Positions 8,495 to 16,729 of a stretch of 64,000 bases of DNA are shown here, piece by piece. The notes beneath the pieces are model-generated. The model did no database searches. It was not told the DNA's origin and saw nothing but the letters and a program-made list of their open reading frames with translations. The stretch is from JBBDXI01 sp040902425 (lineage in GTDB: Bacteria; Planctomycetota; Phycisphaerae; Phycisphaerales; UBA1924). Where the stretch lies: contig JBBDXI010000045.1 in the NCBI GenBank assembly GCA_040902425.1, positions 71,442 to 135,441 on the forward strand, read 5' to 3'. The stretch's first letter is position 1. Each line of letters begins with the position of its first letter. The translations under genes were made by a program, and so were the position numbers.

Positions 8495-9298
8495 ATGACC
8501 GATCAGGGTACGGATACCCGGGCTCAGGATGAGGCGCGGGCTGGCGGTGCGCCGGCGCCGGGGGCGGCGGGGGCGGGCGCTGGGAAGAAACGGACCGGCT
8601 CGGAGAGCCGGGGTACCCAGAACGCCGGCCCGGAGAGCCGGGGTACTCCGAAGACCGGCTCAGAGAGCCAAGGGACGCGGGTCTATCCCGCGCCGGTGCA
8701 GAGACTGATCGAGGAGTTCGCGAAGCTGCCGGGCGTGGGGCGGCGCTCGGCGGAGCGGCTGGCGTTCCACATCCTGAAGGCCGCGCCCGGCGAGGCCCTG
8801 GGGCTGGCGCAGGCGGTGCGGGATGTGAAGGAGCACGTCCGCCACTGCGCGGTGTGCTTCAACCTCTCCGACGGCGACCGCTGCGCCATCTGCGAGGACC
8901 CGCGGCGCGAGCACGCGACGGTGCTGGTGGTCGAGCAGCCCAAGGACCTGATCGCCCTGGAGCAGACCGGCATGTGGCGGGGCGTGTACCACGTGCTGAT
9001 GGGGCGCATCAGCCCCCTGGAGGGGATCGGGCCGGGGGACCTGACCGTGGCCGCGCTCCTGCGCCGCGTCGAGCACCCCGAGGGCAACGCGGGCGGCGTG
9101 GCCATCACGGAGGTAGTACTGGGGCTCAACCCCACCGTTGAGGGCGACGGCACGGGGCTGTTCCTCGCGGAGGAGTTACGCAGGAGAGGCCTGAGGGTCA
9201 CACGGCTCGCGCGGGGTCTCCCGTCAGGCGGCCAGCTCGAGTACGCGAACAAGGCCGTTCTCGCCGATGCGGTTCAGCATCGGCAGTCGATGGAGTAG
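8495..9298 (+). CDS. recR: recombination protein RecR with repeat-derived N-terminal extension
   Basis: 267 residues against about 200 usual. RecR works with RecO and RecF to load RecA at gaps. The core starts at about residue 64 (YPAPVQRLIEEFAKLPGVGRR, a helix-hairpin-helix), then a Cys4 zinc finger CAVC...CAIC near 118-135, then a Toprim domain (VLVVEQPKDLIALEQTG) and a Walker-B-like C-terminal part. Residues about 33-62 are encoded by three diverged copies of the GGCTCGGAGAGCC palindrome, giving GSESRGT, GPESRGT and GSESQGT. The ATG at 8495 is preceded at exactly 6 nt by TAGGAT (8483-8488), supporting this long form. A start nearer the core would drop the repeats. Confidence 0.93.
   Translation: MTDQGTDTRAQDEARAGGAPAPGAAGAGAGKKRTGSESRGTQNAGPESRGTPKTGSESQGTRVYPAPVQRLIEEFAKLPGVGRRSAERLAFHILKAAPGEALGLAQAVRDVKEHVRHCAVCFNLSDGDRCAICEDPRREHATVLVVEQPKDLIALEQTGMWRGVYHVLMGRISPLEGIGPGDLTVAALLRRVEHPEGNAGGVAITEVVLGLNPTVEGDGTGLFLAEELRRRGLRVTRLARGLPSGGQLEYANKAVLADAVQHRQSME
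8594..8680. repeat. three copies of the GGCTCGGAGAGCC palindrome inside recR
   Basis: Three diverged units of a short palindrome (GGCTC-GGA-GAGCC then GGGTAC) lie head to tail and in frame near the 5' end of recR. Related copies are in rpoN (9951-9979), uvrA (19803-19830) and between tRNA-Ala and the next gene (27661-27688). Confidence 0.8.
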
Positions 9299-9336
9299 AA
9301 CCCGGGGCGGGGTCGCCCCGGCTCACGAAGGCACGA

Positions 9337-10923
9337 ATGCGGTTCGACACTTCCCAGCACATGAAGCTCGGCCAGCACATGAAGCTGGCCCCCAGGATGA
9401 TCCAGTCCATGGAGATCCTGCAGATGCCCCTCGCCGAGCTGGAGGAGCGGATCGAGCAGGAGCTGGAGAGCAACGTCACGCTCGAGGTCGCCGAGGAGGA
9501 GGGCGACGGGCCCAAGCTCAAGGAGGAGCGGAAGGAGCACGAGCGCGAGGCGCGGGAGAACGAGCGACCCCTGGAGGTCGATGAGGCCCACGGCACCGCC
9601 GACTTCGAGCGCCTCGAGAGCTTCGAGGAGGCCAACCCCGATGCCGTGGAAGACGGCGTCGCCGACGCCGGCTCGCGGGCTTCTAAGGGCGCCACCGACG
9701 AGTACGAGCCCACCTACTCGCGCGCACGCCTCGACGGCGAGCGGGACGCGAAGATGGACGCCATGGCCGCGGCCCCGGCGCGGGCGGCCTCGCTCTCGGA
9801 CCAGTTGCTGGACCAGTGGCGCCTGGCGGAGGTGCCGGAGGACCTGCGCGGGCCGGGCCAGCTCATCCTCGGCTTCGTGGAGGAGGACGGCTACCTGCGG
9901 ACGCCGCTGGAGGTGATCGCGGAGCGGGCGCCGAATGTCGGGGCGGGGAGTATCGGCTCGGAGAGCCGACCTACCCGGGAACTGCTGGAGCGGGCGCTGA
10001 AGGAGGTGCAGGCGGTGCTGGACCCGCCGGGCATCGCCGCACGCGACACCCGCGAGTGCCTGCTCCTGCAGGTCGAGGCGATGGCGCACGACCCGGAGGC
10101 GGGGGTGGACCCGCGGAAGCTGGAGGTGGCCCGCCGCCTCATCGCCGACCACCTCGACGACCTGACGCAAAACCGCCTGCCGCGGATCGTGGAAAGGAGC
10201 GGCCTGCCGATGGAGGGGCTCAAGGCGGGCCTGGAGGTGATGCGCCGGCTCAGCCTCGCCCCCGCGCGCCGGCTGGTCTCCGAGAGCAACCCCGGCGTGA
10301 TCCCCGACGCGATCGTCGAGTACGACGAGGAGGCCGACCGCTACGTGGCCTTCCTCAACGACCGGCGCCTGCCCAACCTCCGGATCAACCGCGAGTACGC
10401 GGAGATGGCCCGCAACCGCGCGGTCGCGAAGAAGGACCGGGAGTTCATCAAGACCAACCTGGGCAACGCCCAGTGGCTCATCGACGCCGTGGGCCAGCGG
10501 AAGCACACGCTCCTGCGGGTGATCGGCGTCGTCGTCGAGGCGCAGCGGGAGTTCTTCGACTACGGGCCCCAGGCGCTCAAGCCCCTGCCGATGACGCAGG
10601 TCGCCGAGCAGCTGGGGATCCACGTCGCCACCGTCTCGCGGGCCGTCTCCGACAAGTGGATGCAGACGCCGCGGGGCGTCGTGCCCCTGCGGAAGTTCTT
10701 CACCGGCGGCCTGGCGACCGACTCCGGCGAGGACATGAGCTACGACGCCGTCCGGGCGGCCCTCTCCGAGGTCATCGCGGCCGAGGACAAGAGCAAGCCC
10801 CTCTCCGACGAGGCGATCGTGGACGAGCTGAAGAAGCGGGGCATCGAGATCGCCCGGCGCACGGTGGCCAAATACCGCGACCAGCTCGGCATCCAGAGCG
10901 CGAGGCTGCGGAAGACCTACTGA
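9337..10923 (+). CDS. rpoN: RNA polymerase sigma-54 factor
   Basis: 528 residues. Region I has the Gln/Leu-rich activator-binding helices (MKLAPRMIQSMEILQMPL, near residue 18 on), followed by an acidic region II. The core-binding and DNA-binding parts follow, with a helix-turn-helix (TQVAEQLGIHVATVSRAV) and the RpoN box RRTVAKYRDQLGI at about 506-519. The factor directs transcription from -24/-12 promoters with bacterial enhancer-binding proteins. One GGCTCGGAGAGCC repeat is inserted in frame at 9951-9979, adding IGSESRPTR at about 205-214 in the core-binding region. It starts 38 bp after recR and may be cotranscribed with it. Confidence 0.95.
   Translation: MRFDTSQHMKLGQHMKLAPRMIQSMEILQMPLAELEERIEQELESNVTLEVAEEEGDGPKLKEERKEHEREARENERPLEVDEAHGTADFERLESFEEANPDAVEDGVADAGSRASKGATDEYEPTYSRARLDGERDAKMDAMAAAPARAASLSDQLLDQWRLAEVPEDLRGPGQLILGFVEEDGYLRTPLEVIAERAPNVGAGSIGSESRPTRELLERALKEVQAVLDPPGIAARDTRECLLLQVEAMAHDPEAGVDPRKLEVARRLIADHLDDLTQNRLPRIVERSGLPMEGLKAGLEVMRRLSLAPARRLVSESNPGVIPDAIVEYDEEADRYVAFLNDRRLPNLRINREYAEMARNRAVAKKDREFIKTNLGNAQWLIDAVGQRKHTLLRVIGVVVEAQREFFDYGPQALKPLPMTQVAEQLGIHVATVSRAVSDKWMQTPRGVVPLRKFFTGGLATDSGEDMSYDAVRAALSEVIAAEDKSKPLSDEAIVDELKKRGIEIARRTVAKYRDQLGIQSARLRKTY
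9951..9979. repeat. GGCTCGGAGAGCC palindrome inside rpoN
   Basis: Sequence ATCGGCTCGGAGAGCCGACC followed by TACCC, nearly identical to the copies at 19803 and 27661. It is read in frame as IGSESRPTR and keeps the rpoN reading frame. Confidence 0.85.
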
Positions 10924-10926
10924 ATC

Positions 10927-11001
10927 CAGTGGCACAGGCGTCCCGCCTGTGGCGAAACACCGCGAACTGCATCGTCCACAGGCGGGACGCCTGTGCCACT
11001 G
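10927..11001. repeat. REPIN-like inverted pair between rpoN and pyrB
   Basis: Two perfect 26-bp arms in inverted orientation, starting CAGTGGCACAGGCGTCCC and ending in its reverse complement, enclose a 23-bp spacer. The predicted hairpin is strong and could also act as a terminator for rpoN. A diverged copy of the whole unit sits in frame in uvrA (17707-17780), and single units occur at 28167-28230 and 55965-55989. Confidence 0.9.
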
Positions 11002-11021
11002 CCGCCCGTTACAATCCCCCC

Positions 11022-12077
11022 GTGCCCGCCGCCCGCCCCATGACGGCGACCCCCCGCAAACCCGCCCGTAGCCCCGTTCCCGCCTGGAGCCGCAAAGACC
11101 TCCTCGGCCTCCGCGGCCTCTCGCGCGACGAGCTCCTCGCCCTGCTCGCCCGCACCCGCGAGCTCGCGCTCGTCGCCACCGACCCGGCGACGCGCACCGG
11201 CCACCTGGCGGGGCGGCTGGTCGCCACCATGTTCTTCGAGGACTCGACGCGCACGCGGACGAGCTTCACCCTCGCCGCCGAGCGCCTCTCGGGGACGGTC
11301 AGCGACCTCTCGGCGTCCACGTCCAGCGTCAAGAAGGGCGAGAGCCTGATCGACACCGCCCGCGTCGTCGAGTCCATGGGCGTCTCGGCGATGGTCGTGC
11401 GGACGCGCCAGGCCGGGGCCGCGGCCATGATCGCCGGGGCGGTCCGCTGCCCCGTCATCAACGGGGGCGACGGGAGGCACGAGCACCCGACGCAGGGGCT
11501 GCTGGACCTGTACACGATCGCGGGGGCCCACGGGCGGCTGGACGGCTTCGACCTGTCGGGCCTGACGCTGGCGATCGTGGGCGATGTGGCCAGCTCGCGG
11601 GTCGCGAGGTCGGTCATCGCCGGGATGATGCTCCTGGGCGGGCGCGTCGCCGTAGCCGGCCCCCCCGCGTTCGCGCCGCGCTCCCTCTCAGCCCTCGGCT
11701 GCGAGGTGGCGCCGGACATCGACGAGCTCATCCCCCGGGCCGACGCCGTCATGATGCTCCGCATCCAGTTCGAGCGCCACGGCGCGGGCCCGTCGGCCGC
11801 CCACGCCGACGGCGGCCGGCTCCCCCCCGCCGCCGCGGCCGGCTCCAGCATTGCCTCGCCCCGCGAGTACCGCGAGCTCTACGGCCTCACCACCGAACGG
11901 GCCGCGCGCCTGAAGCCCGGCGCCATCGTCATGCACCCCGGCCCCATGAACCGCGGCCTGGAGATCGACGGCGAGGTCGCCGACAGCGCCCGCTCCGTCA
12001 TCCTCCAGCAGACCGCCCACGGCGTCGCCGCCCGGATGGCGGCGCTCAGCCTGTGCGTCGAGGCGGCCGGCTCCTGA
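11022..12077 (+). CDS. pyrB: aspartate carbamoyltransferase catalytic subunit
   Basis: 351 residues from the GTG at 11022. Catalyses the committed step of pyrimidine synthesis, carbamoyl phosphate plus aspartate. Carbamoyl-phosphate-binding EDSTRTRTSF lies at about 71-80, HEHPTQGLLDLYTI at about 151-164 and MHPGPMNRGLEI near 300, all family signatures. An insertion of about 25 residues rich in Ala/Gly/Pro (FERHGAGPSAAHADGG...) follows the MMLRIQ strand. TACAAT at 11010-11015 sits exactly 6 nt before the GTG, so a leaderless transcript is likely, and this -10 abuts the palindromic repeat. No pyrC or pyrI is adjacent. Confidence 0.95.
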   Translation: MPAARPMTATPRKPARSPVPAWSRKDLLGLRGLSRDELLALLARTRELALVATDPATRTGHLAGRLVATMFFEDSTRTRTSFTLAAERLSGTVSDLSASTSSVKKGESLIDTARVVESMGVSAMVVRTRQAGAAAMIAGAVRCPVINGGDGRHEHPTQGLLDLYTIAGAHGRLDGFDLSGLTLAIVGDVASSRVARSVIAGMMLLGGRVAVAGPPAFAPRSLSALGCEVAPDIDELIPRADAVMMLRIQFERHGAGPSAAHADGGRLPPAAAAGSSIASPREYRELYGLTTERAARLKPGAIVMHPGPMNRGLEIDGEVADSARSVILQQTAHGVAARMAALSLCVEAAGS

Positions 12078-12079
12078 GC

Positions 12080-12215
12080 AGCCCCAAGAGGGGCTCCTGA
12101 GCAGCCTGAAGGGCTGCACGTTAGTAGCCGGGGGTTGAGCGAGTCTTCGAGCGAAACCCCCGGTAGCTCCGCCGCAGGGATCGCACCCTGAAGGGGTGCT
12201 CGTGACCCTCGCCCG
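12080..12215. repeat. intergenic palindromic repeat, CTGAAGGG/CCGGGGGTT type
   Basis: Contains GAGCAGCCTGAAGGGCTGCA, a CCGGGGGTTGAG...AACCCCCGG hairpin and CCCTGAAGGGGTGC. Units of the same kind recur after the LOG-family gene (51744-51835). It lies between pyrB and the zinc-ribbon gene and may end transcription. Confidence 0.7.
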
Positions 12216-12271
12216 CCCGGCGTGCGCAACAATCCCCTGACGCCCGCCGACACGGTCGCCGCCAACCTGCC

Positions 12272-12889
12272 ATGCCCCCGCGCCCCGACCAACGAACCCC
12301 CCTCCACGACTTCCTCGCGGAACGCGACTTCCCCTGCCCCGGCTGCGGCTACAACCTGCGCGGCCTCGAGGCCAACGTCTGCCCCGAGTGCGCCCGCCCG
12401 GTCCCCCTCCCGCCCTCGCCCGAGGAAGAGGCCCGCATCGCCGCCGAGGTCTCCGAGTATCTCCGCGACCACGACATCCTCTGCAAGCGCTGCAAGACCA
12501 ACATGCGCGGCCTCCCCGACAACCGCTGCCCCACCTGCGGCACCACCTACATGATGTCCGGCGGCAGCGGCCTCCTCCGCCCGGGCCTCACCGAGCAGCG
12601 GGCCGAACAGCAGCAGTGGCCCCTCCTGGCCTTCGGCTCCCTCCTGGGCCTCGGCGCCGGCCTGGTCGCCGGCCTGGGCCTCGTCGCGCGCCTCGGGGCT
12701 GCCGGGGACCTCTGGCCCGCCCTCATTGCCGGCCTCGCTCCCCTCCCCCTCACGCTCGCCTGGGCCCGCCGCGCCCGCCGCCTCGCCCAGTCCGACGGAG
12801 GACCCAGCGAATGGGAGCGCTGGGCCGTCCACGCCGCCTGCTTTGGACTCGCCTACCTCGCCATCCACATCCTGGCGCATCGCCTGTAG
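12272..12889 (+). CDS. double zinc-ribbon membrane protein, unknown function
   Basis: 205 residues. Two zinc ribbons lie in the N-terminal half: CPGCGYNLRGL...CPEC near residues 22-42, and CKRCKTNMRGL...CPTCG near 71-91. Three hydrophobic segments follow (about 111-135, 138-160, 187-203). The CPxCGYxLxGL form is common in planctomycete membrane proteins whose role is unknown. It is the first of five zinc-ribbon genes up to 16.6 kb. Confidence 0.7.
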   Translation: MPPRPDQRTPLHDFLAERDFPCPGCGYNLRGLEANVCPECARPVPLPPSPEEEARIAAEVSEYLRDHDILCKRCKTNMRGLPDNRCPTCGTTYMMSGGSGLLRPGLTEQRAEQQQWPLLAFGSLLGLGAGLVAGLGLVARLGAAGDLWPALIAGLAPLPLTLAWARRARRLAQSDGGPSEWERWAVHAACFGLAYLAIHILAHRL

Positions 12890-13025
12890 CGCCCGAGGCT
12901 TCACTGATCGCCCACCGTAAAGGGCCACGTTCGACGTGCGCTGAGTCCTGCGGCCGTCTTCAGCCCGACCGGCAGCACTGTCTTGCGACTCCCTCCCTTC
13001 TCCCTGTAACAATGCACAGCACCCC

Positions 13026-14015
13026 ATGACCCCCCCCAAGCCCCCGATCAGCAAGTGGCGCTTCCTGGCCCTCTACTGGGCCGTGATCCTCCCGCTTTCG
13101 TTCGTCGGCTGGGGAGCCCTCTCGGCCGGGGGGATTGGCAGCGGCGTCTTCAGGTTCCTGGCGGAATCCGCCTACCAGTGGCACTTTGCGGGTTTCGCCT
13201 GCGCCGTCATGATCGTCCAAGCCGCCTTCCTCGCCCCCGTTCGCGAGCCCGGAAGCCGTGCCGTGGACTGGTGGTGGTCCCGCGCCCTGCGCTGCGCCCT
13301 CGCCGGCGCCGCCGTCGGCATCATGCTCGCCTTCGCTCTCTTCGCCGTCCTCCTCGTCCTCGACGAGCTCAACTGGCTCACCCCCGAGCTTCCCCTCATC
13401 GGCGACCTCGAATCCGCCAGCTTTTTCATCTACGCTGCGCCCCCCGCCGCCCTGACCGCCCTCGCCCTCTTCTTCCGCTCCCGCACGGGCGCCTCCGCCC
13501 GCGTGAGCCTCTTCATCGCCGCGTTCGGCGCCGGCCTCATGGCCATGGGCATCCCGTGGGTCGCCCACAGCCTCATCCTCAACTTCGGCGCCGCCGAGCC
13601 CCCCGATCGCGCCTTCGCCGTAGCCATCGTCGGCACCCTCCTCGTCAGCTGGGCGATCGCCACCCCCCTGCTTCTCCGATTCCTCCGCCGCGGCCACGCC
13701 GACGACCGCCTCGGCCGCGTCGCCGCCTGGCTCTTCACCGGCACCGTCGTCGAGGCCGCGGCCGTGATCCCCCTCGACATCATGGTCCGCCGCAAGACCG
13801 ACTGCTACTGCGGCGAGGGCACCCTCTGGACCCTCACCATCTGCTGGGGCGTCGGCCTCTGGGCCCTGGGCCCCGCCATCTGGCTCATCCCCCTCGCCAG
13901 GCGCCGCAAGCGCTGGTACGCCGGCGTCTGCCCCGTCTGCGGCTACGACATGACCGGCCTCGCGGACGCCCCCCGCTGCCCGGAGTGCGGGAGCGGGTGG
14001 AAGGCGGCGGTCTAG
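13026..14015 (+). CDS. polytopic membrane protein with C-terminal zinc ribbon
   Basis: 329 residues with about seven or eight hydrophobic helices from residue 10 to 295, then a cytoplasmic zinc ribbon GVCPVCGYDMTGL...CPECGSGW at about 298-325. Function is not recognised. A TAACAAT sequence lies 12-18 nt upstream of the ATG. Its stop overlaps the stop of the next gene by convergent readout (14012-14015). Confidence 0.7.
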   Translation: MTPPKPPISKWRFLALYWAVILPLSFVGWGALSAGGIGSGVFRFLAESAYQWHFAGFACAVMIVQAAFLAPVREPGSRAVDWWWSRALRCALAGAAVGIMLAFALFAVLLVLDELNWLTPELPLIGDLESASFFIYAAPPAALTALALFFRSRTGASARVSLFIAAFGAGLMAMGIPWVAHSLILNFGAAEPPDRAFAVAIVGTLLVSWAIATPLLLRFLRRGHADDRLGRVAAWLFTGTVVEAAAVIPLDIMVRRKTDCYCGEGTLWTLTICWGVGLWALGPAIWLIPLARRRKRWYAGVCPVCGYDMTGLADAPRCPECGSGWKAAV

Positions 14016-15451
14016 GTCGCGGGCGGCTGGTCGGGCATCACCACCGGGTAGCCGCAGCGCGGGCAGAGCCCGCGCGCTTCCCGGCGGGCGATACGCCAGA
14101 GCGCAACCCCGACGAGCGGGTACCACGCGGCCAGCCACACGAGCCAGAGCCCGACCAGCAGCATGCCCACCATCTCCAGGCTTGCGCTGAGGACCAGTGT
14201 CGGCTGGTTCGCGTCCGCACCGGGGAACACAACGGAGAAGAGCCCCCGGAACGCCCGGGTCGTCACTCCGGGCGCATGCGCCAGTGGCTCCGAAGGACCG
14301 AAGTCCGGTCGGCGGACGTAATACTCCCTTTTCACGCTGAGGACAGGGAACCTGTACGTGATCCCCGTGGTCCGGCTTAGCGACTGATCGAGCATCGCCT
14401 CTGAGGCACCTCCGACCGCCAGATACAGCGAATCCGGCGCGCCGGAAGTTGCGCCCGCGGCCTGCATGATCTCCTTCGCGAGCCGCTGAGCCCCATCGGG
14501 CGCCGCGGGCAACCGCTCGATCTCGTGACGCCGAAGCGAGAGCCGCGCAAACCCTTCTCTCGTCCAGTAGACCGGTGCCGGCGGCAATCCGACTTGCGTC
14601 ATTTTCGTGCTGACCCAGACCCTCGGCGGCTGAGGGGCGCTGCGCAAGCTGGCGAGACCGACGATGACCAGCGCCGCCCCCGCGATGACCAGCAACCGCA
14701 CCACGCGCAGCCGACGTTCGCCGGCTCCTCGCCGGCGGAGGTACCACTGGAGCGCGCCCGTGGCAAACCAGAGCAGAAGGAGGACGGCCGCCGGAACCGC
14801 CAGAGCCGGCGGGCTGATCGCGGTGCTCGTGAAAACCCCACCCGTCTCCTCGGGCGGCGGGCGGTACAGGAGTTGCCGACCCTCCCAGCGCCAGCGGGGA
14901 ATCGGAGGAATCAGGAGCGGATCCGAGGGAATCTCGTGCATCCCCAGCGGCCGCCCTGCCGGGTTGGTCCTCGCCTGCTTGAGTCCGGTCCCGCGTACCG
15001 CGTCCTCGTAGACACAGTGGCGGTCCCGTCGCATCCAGTCCGTCGGCCAGCCGAAGCCCCGCGACTCGATCCGCCGCGCCGCGGGCGGCACAAACGCGAC
15101 CTCCACCGCCATGGTCCCCGGTATGTCGGGACGAGCCGGCTCGCACGCCTGAAGGACCCGTTCGATGAACTCCATGGGAGGGATTGGTGATCCCCCCTCG
15201 GCCGTGCGCCGCACATCGTCCAGCGAGAGCACGGGCGGCACGATGGCCGGGAATGGGTCGCTGAGTCTGAAGCGGTTCGATTGCGCACCCCGCGCCAGGA
15301 GCCACGCCACGACCCCAGCCACGGCGAGCGCCCAGCCCGTCGCCACAACCCGGCGCCACCACAGGCTCGCCGGTCGGGCCGCGCGGGCCGGCTGAGCGGT
15401 GTCCCACCCGCACTCAGGGCACCGTTCGAGCCGTCCTGGACGGGACGTCAC
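14012..15451 (-). CDS. membrane protein with zinc ribbons at both ends
   Basis: About 479 residues if it starts at the GTG at 15451; the frame is open to an ATG at 15556, but that extension is low in conservation signals and would nearly meet the divergent gene at 15583. It opens with LERCPECGWD, then a helix (VVATGWALAVAGVVAWLLA), a large extracytoplasmic region, two central helices, two more near the C-terminus, and ends with LCPRCGYPVV. The two CPxCG pairs at opposite ends could fold together as one split zinc ribbon. Function unknown. Confidence 0.65.
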   Translation of the reverse strand: MTSRPGRLERCPECGWDTAQPARAARPASLWWRRVVATGWALAVAGVVAWLLARGAQSNRFRLSDPFPAIVPPVLSLDDVRRTAEGGSPIPPMEFIERVLQACEPARPDIPGTMAVEVAFVPPAARRIESRGFGWPTDWMRRDRHCVYEDAVRGTGLKQARTNPAGRPLGMHEIPSDPLLIPPIPRWRWEGRQLLYRPPPEETGGVFTSTAISPPALAVPAAVLLLLWFATGALQWYLRRRGAGERRLRVVRLLVIAGAALVIVGLASLRSAPQPPRVWVSTKMTQVGLPPAPVYWTREGFARLSLRRHEIERLPAAPDGAQRLAKEIMQAAGATSGAPDSLYLAVGGASEAMLDQSLSRTTGITYRFPVLSVKREYYVRRPDFGPSEPLAHAPGVTTRAFRGLFSVVFPGADANQPTLVLSASLEMVGMLLVGLWLVWLAAWYPLVGVALWRIARREARGLCPRCGYPVVMPDQPPAT

Positions 15452-15582
15452 CACATGGCCAGCATACTCGGCGGCGCGCCGGCCCCTCAGGCTGGGGCAA
15501 CGGCCTCTGGGTCCTCGGGCCCGATCTCCGGCTCGGCCCCCTCGCCAATAGGGCAAGACATCGGCGGCCGTAGACTGCCCCG

Positions 15583-16092
15583 ATGCGGTGCCTCAGTTGC
15601 GGCTACACCCTCGCCGGCGTCACCAGCGGCCGCTGCCCCGAGTGCGGGCGGGGCTTCGACGCGGCCGATCCCGAGACCTTCGATCAGCCCGGCCCCAGCG
15701 CGGGACGCCGTCGCGAGCGCCGCTGGCTGAACCGCGCCGTGGCGCTCTGCATGCTCCCCGCTCCGCTGTCGTACGCGCTGCTGTTCTCGTGCTGGTTCCT
15801 GGGCTCGGTCACGCTCGGTCGCGCGCCCCGCCCGTCGATCGACGACCCGGGCCGCGTGCCCCTGGTCCCGCTGCTCAGTTCGCTCTGGATGTTCGCGACC
15901 ATGGCGGCGATGGCGTTCGCCCCCGGATTCCTCATCCTGACCGCGACCGTCTGGTTCATGCCGGGCACCGCGGCGGAGGAACGACGTTCGCGCACCCTGT
16001 GCGTGATATCAGGTGTGACCCTCGCGTGTTCGATCGCCGCGTTTTTCCTGCTACGAAACTCCGCCATCATTCAATGGCTCTTCTTCGATTGA
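15583..16092 (+). CDS. zinc-ribbon membrane protein (paralogue 1)
   Basis: 169 residues: MRCLSCGYTLAGV...CPECGRGFDAADPETF at the N-terminus, then four hydrophobic helices. It is similar in layout and wording to the gene at 16151 (both have CPECGR-F-ADPET and a SVTLG/AATLGxAP sequence after helix two), so they are probably tandem duplicates. TAGACT lies exactly 6 nt before the ATG (15571-15576), again suggesting leaderless transcription. Confidence 0.7.
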   Translation: MRCLSCGYTLAGVTSGRCPECGRGFDAADPETFDQPGPSAGRRRERRWLNRAVALCMLPAPLSYALLFSCWFLGSVTLGRAPRPSIDDPGRVPLVPLLSSLWMFATMAAMAFAPGFLILTATVWFMPGTAAEERRSRTLCVISGVTLACSIAAFFLLRNSAIIQWLFFD

Positions 16093-16150
16093 GTCTTCCG
16101 AGAGCGAGGGAGACCTGTCCACGCGAGTACTCGTCCGAGTGGCGTGACTT

Positions 16151-16648
16151 ATGCGATGCCTCCGCTGCAACTACCCCCTCCTCGACCTCGCCACCACCCT
16201 CTGCCCCGAGTGCGGCCGCCCCTTCGACCCCGCCGACCCCGAGACCTGGGACGACGGCGACACGCGCAAGCTCCGCGCCCACATCCGCTTCCGCCGCGCC
16301 CTTCTCATCCTCACCGGCCTCGCCGTCCTCCACGTCGCCCTCGGATGGGCCTGCTGGGGCCTCGCGGCCGCCACGCTCGGCCACGCCCCGGTGCCTCAGG
16401 TCGATGATCCCGGGTCCCTCCCCGTCGTGGCCGCGATCCGCAGCGGCGCCTGGGCGCCCACCGGCCTGCTGGTCGGATGGGCCGTGCCCGTCGCCCTCGT
16501 CTGCATGGCCGCGCTCCTGACTGAGCCGGGCCCCCGCGAGGAGCGCCGCCGCTCGCGGCGCATCGTCGGCTGGTCCCTCGCCGTCTGGATGACCGCCGTG
16601 GCCGGCTTCTGCGTCTCCTCCGGCGTGTGGGTCTGGCTCGCCGGGTGA
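16151..16648 (+). CDS. zinc-ribbon membrane protein (paralogue 2)
   Basis: 165 residues: MRCLRCNYPLLDL...CPECGRPFDPADPETWDD, then four predicted helices and a short C-terminus. Paralogue of the gene at 15583, which ends 58 bp upstream, and likely in the same transcript. Unknown function; the zinc ribbon may bind protein or nucleic acid at the membrane face. Confidence 0.7.
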   Translation: MRCLRCNYPLLDLATTLCPECGRPFDPADPETWDDGDTRKLRAHIRFRRALLILTGLAVLHVALGWACWGLAAATLGHAPVPQVDDPGSLPVVAAIRSGAWAPTGLLVGWAVPVALVCMAALLTEPGPREERRRSRRIVGWSLAVWMTAVAGFCVSSGVWVWLAG

Positions 16649-16729
16649 CTGCGGCCAAGGCCGAACAGGACCCAACCTCCGCCGCGCGCGCGGCTATCAT
16701 CTGAACCTGCCACGGAGGGTCCGCCGCGC

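Noticed and set aside
9816..11021. Possible large fusion protein upstream of pyrB
   Set aside because: The frame is open through rpoN only by GC bias; the pyrB start is fixed by TACAAT and the GTG.
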